DNA from: Pararhodobacter sp. SW119
GTDB lineage: Bacteria; Pseudomonadota; Alphaproteobacteria; Rhodobacterales; Rhodobacteraceae
DNA length: 64,000 bases
Direction: 5' to 3'
Assembly (NCBI RefSeq): GCF_017811755.1
Contig: NZ_JADDJF010000001.1
Coordinates: forward strand, 186,001-250,000
The notes below the pieces were generated by a model. It ran no database searches. It had not been told where the DNA came from and was given only the letters and a program-made list of their open reading frames with translations. The position numbers and the translations under genes are program-made. Each line of letters starts with the position of its first letter. Positions within the stretch are counted from its first letter, which is position 1. Shown here in pieces: positions 41,968 through 51,764 of this stretch.

Positions 41968-42399
41968 ATGGAGAAAATCGTCGTCGCCTATGACGGATCG
42001 GAGGCCGGCCAACGTGCGGTCGCCCATGCCGTCGCGCATGCAGAAGGGGGGGCCGCGCAGTTGATCCTGGCGCATGTGCTCGAATGGTCGCCCTACAGCT
42101 TTCTGTCTGCCGAGGAACTGGCCGAGCGCCACAAACGCCGCGAGCAGGAACTCTCGCGCGCCCGTGACGCGGTGGTGGCGCCGGTGCTGCGCGACCTGAA
42201 GGCGCGCGGGATCGAGGTCGAGGCCGAGATCCGCTACGGCCATGTCGCCGAGACGCTGGTCGACATCGCCAAGGACACCGGCGCCGACAGCATCGTCGTC
42301 GGGCGTACCGGGGCCACCGGCATAACCGCACGGCTGTTCGGATCGGTGGCAGGAACGCTGGCGCAGATCGCGCCGGTGCCGCTGACCATCGTACCTTGA
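41968..42399 (+). CDS. Universal stress protein UspA family
   Basis: A 143-residue single Usp domain starting MEKIVVAYDGSEAGQRAV. The ATP-binding signature G-x2-G-x9-G-S is intact (GRTG, nine residues, GS). It lies 19 bases before the AgcS symporter gene and is probably cotranscribed, suggesting control of a transport system under stress or changing nutrient supply. The specific signal is unknown. Confidence 0.93.
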   Translation: MEKIVVAYDGSEAGQRAVAHAVAHAEGGAAQLILAHVLEWSPYSFLSAEELAERHKRREQELSRARDAVVAPVLRDLKARGIEVEAEIRYGHVAETLVDIAKDTGADSIVVGRTGATGITARLFGSVAGTLAQIAPVPLTIVP

Positions 42400-42418
42400 T
42401 CTTCCGGGGAGAAACCTC

Positions 42419-43963
42419 ATGAAACCCAAAGCCTTTATCCTGGCCGCGTTGATCGCGCTGGCCGCCCTGCCGGCGCATGCGCAATGGGCCGACCAGGTCG
42501 ATACGATCTTCGCGCAGTCGACCGGCTGGTTTGTCAACCTGATCTTCGCCACCCTGCCCACCGCGGGCATCATCGGCGTCGACCTGCCCTGGATCGTGGG
42601 CTGGCTGGTCGCCGGCGCCACGGTCTTCACGATCTACTTCGGCTTCATCCAGTTCCGCGCTTTCGGTCACGCCCTGCAGCTGGTGCGCGGCAAGTATTCG
42701 GACCCCAGGGACGCGGGCGAGGTCAGCCACTTCCAGGCGCTGGCGACGGCGCTCTCGGGCACCGTGGGGCTGGGCAACATCGCCGGCGTCGCGGTCGCGG
42801 TCAGCATCGGCGGCGCGGGGGCCACGTTCTGGATGATCCTGGCGGGTCTTCTGGGCATGGCGTCGAAGTTCACCGAATGCACGCTGGGCGTGAAATACCG
42901 CAACGAGTACCCCGACGGCACCGTCTCCGGCGGGCCGATGTACTACCTCAAGAAGGGCTTTGCCGAACGCGGCCTGCCGCTGGGCGGGTTCATGGCGGTC
43001 ATGTTCTCGATCTTCTGCGTGCTGGGGTCGCTGGGGGGCGGCAACATGTTCCAGGCCAACCAGGCGGCATCCCAGGTCCAAAGCGTGCTGGGCATCCCGA
43101 CCTGGATCACCGGGCTGGTACTGTCGGTCATCGTCTTCGCGGTCATTGTCGGCGGGATCAAGTCGATCGCGCGGGTGACGGAAAAGGTCGTGCCCTTCAT
43201 GGGCATCGGCTATTTCCTGACCGGTCTCGTGATCCTGTTTGCGAACTTCGACATGATCGGCTGGGCCTTTGGCGAGATCCTGCGCGGCGCCTTCACCGAC
43301 TCGGGCATCGTCGGCGGCTTCATCGGCGCCATCATCCAGGGCTTCCGCCGGGCCGCCTTCTCGAACGAGGCGGGCATCGGCTCGGCGGCCATCGCCCACT
43401 CGGCGGTGCGCACCAAGGAGCCGATCACCGAGGGCTTCGTGTCGCTCCTGGAGCCGTTCATCGATACCGTGCTGATCTGCACCATGACGGCGCTGGTCAT
43501 CATCATCACCGGGCAGTTGCTGGTGGATGCGGAAACCGGGCGCTACCTGCTGGACGATGCCGGGCGCATTGCCACGGCGGGCGGCACCGCGCCGGGCGTG
43601 CCGCTGACCTCGGCGGCGTTCGGATCGGCCTTCGGCTGGGCGCCCTACGCGCTGTCGCTGGCGGTGTTCCTGTTCGCCTTCTCGACCATGATCACCTGGT
43701 CCTACTACGGGATGAAGTCCTGGACCTACATGTTCGGCGAGGGCAAGAACCGCGAGATGGTGTTCAAGGTCATCTTCTGCGTCTTCGTCTTCATCGGCGC
43801 GGTGTCCAGCCTGGGCGCGGTGATCGACTTCTCGGATGCGGCGCTGTTCGCGATGGCGATCGTCAACATCATCGGGCTCTATTTCCTGATGCCGATCGTC
43901 AAGAAGGAGCTGAACAGCTACCTCGCGCGGCTGAAGTCGGGCGAGATCAAGGCCTACAAGTAA
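42419..43963 (+). CDS. Alanine/glycine:cation symporter (AgcS family)
   Basis: A 514-residue sodium symporter. A leader (MKPKAFILAALIALAALPAH) precedes about ten to eleven hydrophobic segments. GQ-like motifs, SGTVGLGNIAGVAVAVSIGG, AAFSNEAGIGSAAIAHSAV and GYFLTGLV are characteristic of the family, which takes up small neutral amino acids with Na+ or H+. With ald 8 kb away, alanine use is plausible but not shown. A bidirectional terminator follows. Confidence 0.93.
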   Translation: MKPKAFILAALIALAALPAHAQWADQVDTIFAQSTGWFVNLIFATLPTAGIIGVDLPWIVGWLVAGATVFTIYFGFIQFRAFGHALQLVRGKYSDPRDAGEVSHFQALATALSGTVGLGNIAGVAVAVSIGGAGATFWMILAGLLGMASKFTECTLGVKYRNEYPDGTVSGGPMYYLKKGFAERGLPLGGFMAVMFSIFCVLGSLGGGNMFQANQAASQVQSVLGIPTWITGLVLSVIVFAVIVGGIKSIARVTEKVVPFMGIGYFLTGLVILFANFDMIGWAFGEILRGAFTDSGIVGGFIGAIIQGFRRAAFSNEAGIGSAAIAHSAVRTKEPITEGFVSLLEPFIDTVLICTMTALVIIITGQLLVDAETGRYLLDDAGRIATAGGTAPGVPLTSAAFGSAFGWAPYALSLAVFLFAFSTMITWSYYGMKSWTYMFGEGKNREMVFKVIFCVFVFIGAVSSLGAVIDFSDAALFAMAIVNIIGLYFLMPIVKKELNSYLARLKSGEIKAYK

Positions 43964-43983
43964 GCGTCTGACTGGCGAAAAAC

Positions 43984-44017
43984 GGGGGCCGGGCGCGCAG
44001 GTGCCCGGCCCCTTTTG
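43984..44017. terminator. Terminator between agcS and thiQ
   Basis: GGGGCCGGGC (43985-43994) pairs with GCCCGGCCCC (44003-44012), followed by TTTT. It sits between convergent genes and can serve both. Confidence 0.8.
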
Positions 44018-44027
44018 CGTTGCCGGC

Positions 44028-44720
44028 TCAGCCCAGATAGGCGGCCAGCGCCGGCGGCGGGTTGTCCAGCAGGTCCGCGGTCGGGGCGGGGGGTGCGGCG
44101 CGGCCTTCGGCGACGACCACCACCTCGGGGCAGATCCGCCGCGCGTCGGCGGGGTCGTGGGTGACCATCAGCAGCGTCGCTTCCTGTTCCGCGGTGATCG
44201 CTTCGACAAGGTCCAGCATGTCGGTCTTCAGCGCCGGCCCCAGCGCGGAAAAGGGCTCGTCCAGCAGGATCAGCGGCCGCGCCCGCAACAGGACCCGCGC
44301 CAGCCCGGTGCGGCTGATCTGCCCGCCCGACAGTTCCGCCGGCCGGCGCGCGCCCAGTCCCTGCAGGCCGACCCGGTCCAGCGCCGCCTCGACCCGACGC
44401 CGCTGCTCGGCCGAGAGCCGCAGGTTGGGATCGAGGCCGAGTGCGACATTCTCGAACGCGCTCAGGTGCGGCAGCAGGTTGTGGTCCTGAAAGAGGATGC
44501 TCAGCGGGCGCTTTGCGGGCGGCAGAGGGTCGAGCGGCTTGCCCTGCCACCTGATGCTGCCGGCGGTCAATTCGACAAAACCCGAAATGGCGCCCAGCAA
44601 AGTCGACTTCCCCCCGCCCGACGGGCCCATGATAGCCACCCGCGCCCCTTCGGCCACCGTCAGGTCGGCGGCCAGGCGGAAATCGCCCTGTTCGATCCGC
44701 AACCCGTCAAGTTCCAGCAT
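44028..44720 (-). CDS. thiQ: Thiamine ABC transporter, ATP-binding subunit
   Basis: A 230-residue ATPase powering thiamine/TPP uptake. Walker A GPSGGGKST, signature ELSGGQISRTG, Walker B LILLDEPFSALGP and the histidine of VTHD are all present. The arginine-rich signature of typical transporters (SGGQRQR) is changed to SGGQISR, as in ThiQ. It overlaps the thiP end by 14 bases. It is the last gene of the riboswitch-controlled thiBPQ operon. Confidence 0.94.
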   Translation of the reverse strand: MLELDGLRIEQGDFRLAADLTVAEGARVAIMGPSGGGKSTLLGAISGFVELTAGSIRWQGKPLDPLPPAKRPLSILFQDHNLLPHLSAFENVALGLDPNLRLSAEQRRRVEAALDRVGLQGLGARRPAELSGGQISRTGLARVLLRARPLILLDEPFSALGPALKTDMLDLVEAITAEQEATLLMVTHDPADARRICPEVVVVAEGRAAPPAPTADLLDNPPPALAAYLG

Positions 44721-46347
44721 GGCGCGGCTCCTTTCCGCCCACCAGCCGCTCGATCAGCACAAACGCCCCCAGCGCGAGGATCAGCAGAAGCAGCGCCGCC
44801 CCGGCCGCATCCGCCGTCCGGTAGGCGCCCATCAGGCGGTGGAGCTGCATCGGCAACGTCTCGCCCCCGGTCTGCGCAAAAAGGACGATCACGCCCAGAT
44901 CGCCCATCGACAGCGCCGCCCCCAGCCCCAGCCCGAAGCCGAAGGGCCGGCGCAACCGGGGCCAGAGAACCAGCCGCAGATGCGCCGCGGTCGAAAGCCC
45001 CAGTGCGGCCGACAAGCGGGCGTAGTCGGCCTCGGCCTGCCGCAGCGCGGGCAGGACGGCACGCAGCGCGAAGGGCAGCGCCATCGCGGCATTGACCAGC
45101 GCGGTGACCGGCAGCGCCAGCCGCGCCGGGTCGGCATGCGGAAAGGTCAGGATGAAAAGCCCGGTGCCGATCACCATCGGCGAGGCGACCAGCGCGCTGA
45201 GGCCGACGGGCTCGAACACCCAGGCGCCGCGACGTGTCCAGAGCGTGGCCAGCGCCAGCGCGAGGGTGAAGAGTGCGAGCAGCGTGACCGACAGCGCCAC
45301 GACGCGAAGCGACTGCAGCACTGCCGTCCAGACCGGGCCGGGCAGCGACAGCAGGTGCGGCGCGCCGCGCCAGACGACCAGCGCCAGCGGCACCAGAAGG
45401 AACGCCGCGGCCAGAACGATCGCCGCGCCGTCCAGCCCCCGCAACAGCGCGCCCGGCGCGGGCGGCGCGGCACGGTCGAGGCCCGAGAGCGCGCCGACCG
45501 GCAGCGCCAGCCGCGCCAGCATCAGGAGGGCCGCGATGCCGACCGCCGCCTGCACCAGCGCCAGAAGGGCGGCGCGGCCGAGGTCGAACTCGAAGCGGAA
45601 CGCCTGATAGATCGCCAGTTCCAGTGTCGTTGCGCGAGGCCCGCCGCCCAGCGTCAGCGCCACCGCGAACGAGGTCAGGCAGATCAGGAAGATCACCGCC
45701 AGCGCGCCGGGGACGACCTGGCGCAGCATCGGCCCCTCGACATGGCGCCACATCGCGCGCCGGTCGAAGCCCAGCGACGCCGCCAGCCGCAGGTGCTCGG
45801 CCGGAATGCGGCCCCAGCCCTGCAGGATCAGCCGCGTCGCCAGCGGCAGGTTGAAGAAGACATGCGCGACCAGCACCCCCTGCAACCCGTAGATCGAAAC
45901 CGGCGGGATGCCGAAGCTGGCCAGCGCCTGATTGGCGATGCCGGCCCGTCCGAACACCGCCAGCACGCCGACGACGGCGACCAGCGTCGGCAGGATGAAG
46001 GGCGCGCCCATCAGCACGATCAGCGCCCCGCGCCCCGGAAAGCGGCGGCGCGCCAGTGCGCGCGCCACCGGGATCGCCAGCACGACCGAGATCAGCGCCG
46101 ACAGCGCCGCCTGCAGCAGTGTGAAGCGCAGCGCCGCCCAGTCGGCGGCGCGAAAGACCGCGCTGCCCGGATCGGCCCGCCAGCCGACCGCCGCCAGCGC
46201 GCCGAGGTTGAGGGCGAGCAGCACGAGGACCACCGCGCCGGCCGCAAGTCCCAGCGCCAACGGCAGGGGTCTGCGCCAGGGCAAGGGCGGAGCGGGAAGC
46301 CGCACGATGGCGGCCGCGGCGGCGCCGGGGGCGGCGGCGGTGCTCAT
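44707..46347 (-). CDS. thiP: Thiamine ABC transporter, fused permease
   Basis: A 546-residue permease with two copies of the binding-protein-dependent permease domain (about 70-290 and 320-530) and roughly twelve hydrophobic segments. EAA-type loops include LRLAASLGFDRRAMWRHV and YARLSAALGLSTAAHLRLV. The start ATG at 46347 overlaps the TGA of an open frame that runs through the palindrome array. ThiP passes thiamine from ThiB across the membrane with ThiQ. Here it is separated from thiB by about 860 bases instead of being adjacent. Confidence 0.94.
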   Translation of the reverse strand: MSTAAAPGAAAAAIVRLPAPPLPWRRPLPLALGLAAGAVVLVLLALNLGALAAVGWRADPGSAVFRAADWAALRFTLLQAALSALISVVLAIPVARALARRRFPGRGALIVLMGAPFILPTLVAVVGVLAVFGRAGIANQALASFGIPPVSIYGLQGVLVAHVFFNLPLATRLILQGWGRIPAEHLRLAASLGFDRRAMWRHVEGPMLRQVVPGALAVIFLICLTSFAVALTLGGGPRATTLELAIYQAFRFEFDLGRAALLALVQAAVGIAALLMLARLALPVGALSGLDRAAPPAPGALLRGLDGAAIVLAAAFLLVPLALVVWRGAPHLLSLPGPVWTAVLQSLRVVALSVTLLALFTLALALATLWTRRGAWVFEPVGLSALVASPMVIGTGLFILTFPHADPARLALPVTALVNAAMALPFALRAVLPALRQAEADYARLSAALGLSTAAHLRLVLWPRLRRPFGFGLGLGAALSMGDLGVIVLFAQTGGETLPMQLHRLMGAYRTADAAGAALLLLILALGAFVLIERLVGGKEPRHAGT

Positions 46348-46430
46348 GCGCGCGCCCCGGCCCGGTGTCGTGGCACGGCGGGCCAGTGGGTGAGGGTTAT
46401 CCGGCGCGCAGCCCCCCGCGCGCGCGGCCC

Positions 46431-47140
46431 GCATTTCCCCGCGGGGAAATGCGAAGACGAGGGGGTGCATTTCCCCGCGGGGAGTTGGGAAGACGTTAAG
46501 GGTTTCAACGCGGGGGCATGGGAGGACGCCGAGATGCATTTCCCCGCGGGGAAATAGGAGATCGTTAAGGAACATTTCCCCGAGGGGACATGCGAGGGCG
46601 CAGGCGGGCGTCGGATGCCGCGCTGCGGGGCGCGATGGGGGTGGCTCACGACCTCGCGGGATCTCTCCTCAGGGTAATCGGGGCGGGATAGGACGGAGGG
46701 GGCGCATTTCCCCACGGGGAATTGGGAAGACGTTGAGGGTTTCCGCGCGGGGACATGGGAGGATGCCGAACTGCATTTCCCCGCGGGGAAATAGGAAATC
46801 GTTAAGGCTTTTCCCGCGGGGACATGTGAGGATGCCGGGGTGCATTTTTCCGCGGGGAATTGCGGGGGCGCAGGCGGGCGACGGGTGCCGCGCCGCGGGG
46901 CGCTATGGGAGTGGCCCACGACCTCGCGGGATCTCTCCTCAGGGTAATCGGGGCGGGATGGGACGGGGTGGGCGCGTTTCCCCGCGGGGAAATAGGAAGT
47001 CGTTAAGGGTTTCCCCGCGGGGAAAGGGGAGGATGCCGGGGTGCATTTTACCGCGTGGAAATGTGGGGGCGCGTGGGGTCGCCGGGCGCCGTGTCGGGGG
47101 CAGTCTATGACCCCACGGGATTTCCCCGCGGGGAAATCCC
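46431..47140. repeat. Array of about 14 palindromes between thiB and thiP
   Basis: The core TTTCCCCGCGGGGAAA and variants occur with centres at about 46441, 46477, 46510, 46546, 46582, 46714, 46747, 46783, 46816, 46852, 46984, 47017, 47053 and 47128. Neighbours are 33 or 36 bases apart, or 132, 75 across linkers. Some copies are perfect (46431-46452; 47117-47140), others have one to four changes. Cluster plus 109-base linker is tandemly duplicated with a 270-base period (46704 against 46974). Sequences between palindromes are also conserved (TAGGAAATCGTTAAGG, GGGAGGATGCCG). Each unit can form a hairpin in RNA or bind a dimeric protein in DNA. Not a CRISPR: there are no unique spacers. Confidence 0.9.
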
Positions 47141-47209
47141 CGCGCCGGATCGGGGCCCGGACCCGGCCCTTGCGGGCGGTCGGAAGGGGCCGGGCCACCG
47201 CCGCGCCCG

Positions 47210-48211
47210 CTATTGCGCCAGCGCGTTCAGCCAGCGGTCGAGCGCGGCATTGCGGATCGCCGCCGCCTCGGCATCCGGGAAGAGGAGCGAGGTGTCGGGC
47301 TGGTGCAGCGTCTCGAACCCGTCGGGCAGGCCGGCTTCGGGGGTGACGGCGGGGTACATCCAGTTGGTCGTGGGGATTATCGACTGGAACGCCTCGGACG
47401 TCATGAACTCCATGAACTGCCGGGCAAGGTCGGGCTGCTCGGACGACGCCAGCACCCCCGCGACCTCGATCTGCAGGTAGTGCCCCTCGTCGAAGGGGGC
47501 GGCGGCCTTGCTGGCGTCGTCCTCGGCGATCAGGTGATAGGCGGGCGAGGTGGTGTAGCTGAGGACCATGTCGGCCTCGCCCTCCAGGAACAGCCCGTAG
47601 GCTTCAGACCAGCCGGAGGTCACGGTGAGGATGCGCGGGGCGAGCCCTGCCCAGATCTCGGCGGCCTGCTCGCCATAGGCGGCTTCGACCCACATCAACA
47701 GGCCGAGGCCGGGGGTCGAGGAGCGGGGGTCCTGGATCACGATGCTGAGGTCGCTGTCGATAAGTTCACGAAAGCTCGAAGGAGGGTTCGGCAGGCGCTC
47801 GCGGTCATGGACGAAGGCGAACCAGCCCCAGTCGAAGGGCAGGAACAGCGGGTCTTCCCAGGCGACCGGCAGGTCCAGCGCGGCCTCCACCCCGTGCGGG
47901 GCGAAAAGTCCGGTGGCGGCGGCGCGCGCGGTCAGGTTGGTGTCGAGGCCGAGGACGACATCGGCCGCGGCGCGGTCGCCTTCCAGCTGCAGCCGCGCCA
48001 GCAGCGCCGCGCCGTCGCCGACGCCGACCATGTTCAGCCGGCAGTCGCAGACGGCCTCGAACGCCTCGGTCACGGCGGGGCCGGGGCCCCAGTCGCTGAC
48101 GAAGCTGTCGTAGGTGTAGACGAGCAGTTCGGGGGTCTGGGCCTGGGTGGCCATCGGGGCCGCGGTGGCGGTGGCCGCCAGCAGTCCCGCGGCGAGTGTC
48201 GGATAGCGCAT
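47210..48211 (-). CDS. thiB: Thiamine-binding periplasmic protein
   Basis: A 333-residue periplasmic protein with a signal peptide (MRYPTLAAGLLAATATAAPM, cut near TQAQ). TPELLVYTYDSFVSDWGPGP, DVVLGLDTNLTARAA, FLPFDWGWFAFVHD and LSYTTSPAYHLI match ThiB and its thiamine pocket. It captures thiamine, its phosphates or TPP for ThiPQ. A TPP riboswitch and SD-masking hairpin lie immediately upstream. The 3' side holds the palindrome array. Confidence 0.95.
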   Translation of the reverse strand: MRYPTLAAGLLAATATAAPMATQAQTPELLVYTYDSFVSDWGPGPAVTEAFEAVCDCRLNMVGVGDGAALLARLQLEGDRAAADVVLGLDTNLTARAAATGLFAPHGVEAALDLPVAWEDPLFLPFDWGWFAFVHDRERLPNPPSSFRELIDSDLSIVIQDPRSSTPGLGLLMWVEAAYGEQAAEIWAGLAPRILTVTSGWSEAYGLFLEGEADMVLSYTTSPAYHLIAEDDASKAAAPFDEGHYLQIEVAGVLASSEQPDLARQFMEFMTSEAFQSIIPTTNWMYPAVTPEAGLPDGFETLHQPDTSLLFPDAEAAAIRNAALDRWLNALAQ

Positions 48212-48218
48212 GTTTCAT

Positions 48219-48252
48219 CCTCCATCTGCGACGGGCGGGTCGGGGGTGGAGG
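48219..48252 (-). promoter_or_regulatory. Shine-Dalgarno-sequestering hairpin of thiB
   Basis: The thiB ribosome-binding site TGGAGG (48224-48219, minus strand) pairs perfectly with CCTCCA (48252-48247), just downstream of the riboswitch core. Such pairing would hide the site when TPP is bound, giving translational control. Confidence 0.6.
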
Positions 48253-48262
48253 CGGACCTGTC

Positions 48263-48345
48263 ACCTTCCCTCCGCCGGTCCGAACCGGGTCAGGTTCAAC
48301 GGGTTCGCGCGACGCATCTCAGCCCGATCAGGGGCACCCCGAGGT
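48263..48345 (-). promoter_or_regulatory. TPP (THI-element) riboswitch
   Basis: On the minus strand the TPP-riboswitch consensus reads in order: CGGGGTGCC, GGGCTGAGATG, GAACCCGTTGAACCTGA, CCGGTTCGGACCGG and GGAGGGAAGGTGA. P1 forms between ACCT and AGGT at the ends. Family knowledge: it represses the downstream gene when TPP is abundant. It lies 51 bases upstream of thiB, so it controls thiBPQ. Confidence 0.95.
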
Positions 48346-48455
48346 AGCCTGAGACTTAACCATCCCGCCGGGACGATCAAGGGGAGGATGCATCGCCGGG
48401 CAAAGCGTGCCAGAATGGACGCGCCAGCCTGATCCGCCAGCGAGGAGGCCCCGCC

Positions 48456-48773
48456 ATGCTCGATATTCCTTCCGACGCCCCCGGCCAGACCGTGATTTCC
48501 ACCTTCGAGATGACGCCCGGCACCTGCACCGACCTGCTGGAGGCGCTGACCGCCGCCTATGACGAGGTGATCCGCCACCAGCCGGGGTTCCTGGGCGCGG
48601 CGATCCATGTCAACGACGCGCAGACCCGGATCGCCACCTATTCGCGCTGGACCCGGCGCGAGGATTTCCAGGCGATGCTGCGCACCGCCGAGATGCGCAA
48701 GCGCAACCGCGCCATCGCCGCGATGTGTTCACGCTTCGAGCCGGTGCTCTACGAGGTCACGGCGGTTTATTGA
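48456..48773 (+). CDS. Antibiotic biosynthesis monooxygenase (ABM) domain protein
   Basis: A 105-residue ferredoxin-like protein. TVISTFEMTPGTCTDLLEAL, HQPGFLGAAIHVND, RIATYSRWTRREDFQAML and FEPVLYEVTAVY match the ABM family. Members act as monooxygenases or small-molecule binders. It is divergent from the thi operon leader and convergent with suhB; its substrate is unknown. Confidence 0.86.
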   Translation: MLDIPSDAPGQTVISTFEMTPGTCTDLLEALTAAYDEVIRHQPGFLGAAIHVNDAQTRIATYSRWTRREDFQAMLRTAEMRKRNRAIAAMCSRFEPVLYEVTAVY

Positions 48774-48781
48774 GCCGGCGG

Positions 48782-49573
48782 TCAGGCCGGGTTGCGGATG
48801 ATCCCGGCGAACTGCTCGAACACCTGCCCGTTGCCGGCCAGGATCAGCTTGCTGTCGAGCGGGTTCTCGGTCGCCGTGCGGCCGGCCACGAAGCCGCCGG
48901 ATTCGCGCACCAGCAGGATCCCGGCGGCGACGTCCCACGGGTTGAGGGCGCGTTCCCAGAACCCGTCGTAGCGCCCCGCCGCGACATAGGCGAGGTCGAG
49001 CGCGGCCGAGCCCCAGCGCCGCACGCCGGCGCAGACCGGCATCAGGCGGCCGAGGTCCTGCAGCGTCGCGGGCAGGGTCGAGCGGCCACCGAAGGGCACG
49101 CCGGTGGCGAAGATGCATTCGATCATCTTCGAGCGGCCCGAGACGCGGATGCGCTGGTCGTTCATGAAGGCGCCGAGGCCCTTCTCGGCCTGGAACATCT
49201 CGTCCTTGGCGGCGTCGTAGACGACGCCGGCGATGATCTCGCCCTTGTGCTCCAGCGCGATCGAGATCGCCCAGTGCGGCAGGCCGTGCAGGAAGTTTGT
49301 GGTGCCGTCGAGCGGGTCGACGATCCAGCGGCGGGTCGGATCGGTGCCCTCGGTGGTGCCGGTTTCCTCGCCCAGCCAGCCGTAGTTGGGGCGGGCGTCC
49401 AGCAGTTCCTCGCGCAGGATGCGCTCGGCCTCCAGATCGGCCTTGGAGACGAAGTCGCCCGGTCCCTTGGCCGAGACCTGCAGGTTCTCGACCTCGCGGA
49501 AATCCTTGACCAGGCTGCGCCCGGCCCGGCGCGCCGCCTTGATCATCAGATTGAGGTTCGCGCTGCCCTTCAT
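48782..49573 (-). CDS. suhB: Inositol monophosphatase family protein (SuhB-like)
   Basis: A 263-residue magnesium-dependent phosphatase. GEETGTTEG gives the Glu pair near 69-70, DPLDGTT is at 86-92 and WDVAAGILLVRESGG gives the second metal site. In E. coli, SuhB also associates with transcription and ribosome assembly. The gene is convergent with the ABM gene (8 bases apart). The phosphatase fold is certain; the physiological substrate is inferred. Confidence 0.93.
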   Translation of the reverse strand: MKGSANLNLMIKAARRAGRSLVKDFREVENLQVSAKGPGDFVSKADLEAERILREELLDARPNYGWLGEETGTTEGTDPTRRWIVDPLDGTTNFLHGLPHWAISIALEHKGEIIAGVVYDAAKDEMFQAEKGLGAFMNDQRIRVSGRSKMIECIFATGVPFGGRSTLPATLQDLGRLMPVCAGVRRWGSAALDLAYVAAGRYDGFWERALNPWDVAAGILLVRESGGFVAGRTATENPLDSKLILAGNGQVFEQFAGIIRNPA

Positions 49574-49696
49574 GCCCGGCTCCCGTGGTTTCGCGCGCCC
49601 TCATAGGGGGTAAGGCCGGCAAAGGAAAGGGGCGCGGGGAAACCTGTGGGTTGATGGCGCGGCGCGGCGCTGCGATGTTGCGGGCGGAGGCGCGGG

Positions 49697-50500
49697 ATGG
49701 TCTGGTTTGTGAAGCTAATTCTCGGCGCGGTGGCGATCTATGCGGTGCTGATCGCGGTGCTGGCGCTGGCGCAGACGGCGCTTCTGTTCCCGCGCTGGGC
49801 GATGGGGCCGGGGCCGGATCTGCCGCCGGGCGCCGAGCGGCTGGAGGTGGCGCGGCCGGACGGGGTGGTGCTGGTCGGGCATCGGTTGCGCCCGGCGGGG
49901 GGTGCCGAAGGGGCGCCGGTGCTGCTGGGGTTCGGCGGCAATGCCTGGGACGGGGCGGCGATGGCGCGGTACCTGGCGCAGGTCTTTCCCGAGCACGAGG
50001 TGGTGGCGTTTCACTATCGCGGCTACGGACCCAGCACCGGGCGGCCGGGGGCGGCGGCGCTGCTGGCGGATGCGGTGGCAATCTTTGACGATCTGGAGGC
50101 CGGGCGGGTGGTGGTGGTCGGGTTCAGCATCGGCGCGGGGCCGGCGGCGCATCTGGCGGGCGCGCGGCCGGTGGCGGGGCTGGTGCTGGTGACGGCGTTC
50201 GATTCGCTGACCGCGCTGGCCGGCGCGCATTACCCCTGGGTGCCGGTGCGGCTCCTCCTGCGCCACCGGATGGCGCCGGCGGCGGATCTGGCGGGGGCGG
50301 ATCTGCCGGTGGCGCTGATCACTGCGGCGCGGGACTCGATCGTGCCGGCGGCGCGGACCGAGGCGTTGCGGGCGGCGCTGCGCGCGGGGGCGCCGCGGCT
50401 GGTCTTTGACGAGACGGTGGCCGCCGGGCACAACGATCTTTACGGCGAGGCGGCGTTTACGCGGGCATTGCGCGCCGCGGTGGCGGCGGTGGCGGACTGA
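49697..50500 (+). CDS. Membrane-anchored alpha/beta hydrolase
   Basis: A 267-residue hydrolase with an N-terminal hydrophobic helix (about 5-30) serving as anchor or uncleaved signal. The core shows LLGFGGNAWD, FHYRGYGPSTG, nucleophile Ser144 in GFSIGAGPA, an aspartate in AARDSIVP and a histidine in AGHNDLYGE. It resembles BEM46/YfhR-type serine hydrolases. Its substrate is unknown. It starts 124 bases from the divergent suhB start. Confidence 0.85.
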   Translation: MVWFVKLILGAVAIYAVLIAVLALAQTALLFPRWAMGPGPDLPPGAERLEVARPDGVVLVGHRLRPAGGAEGAPVLLGFGGNAWDGAAMARYLAQVFPEHEVVAFHYRGYGPSTGRPGAAALLADAVAIFDDLEAGRVVVVGFSIGAGPAAHLAGARPVAGLVLVTAFDSLTALAGAHYPWVPVRLLLRHRMAPAADLAGADLPVALITAARDSIVPAARTEALRAALRAGAPRLVFDETVAAGHNDLYGEAAFTRALRAAVAAVAD

Positions 50501-50672
50501 TCGGAAAGCCCGGCGAGGTGGACGTGCGCAAGCTTGAGCAAAGGCGCAAGCCAATGTTTTCATGTAGAAACGTATTTTTTGTCAACCGGATTTTAACCGC
50601 CGAGTGCGGGCCTGCGGAGGGAATTCCGTTCATTTCTGCCGGGCTCCCGGCCGGCGCGTCGTCCGGCCCGTT

Positions 50673-51751
<1,079 letters not shown>

Positions 51752-51764
<13 letters not shown>

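Noticed and set aside
44497-46557. A 686-codon plus-strand frame over thiP and the array
   Set aside because: Antisense to a clear permease; its composition is that of GC-rich shadow frames.
46431-47140. CRISPR array
   Set aside because: Repeats are evenly spaced, but the sequences between them are also conserved and there is no cas gene; real CRISPR spacers are unique.
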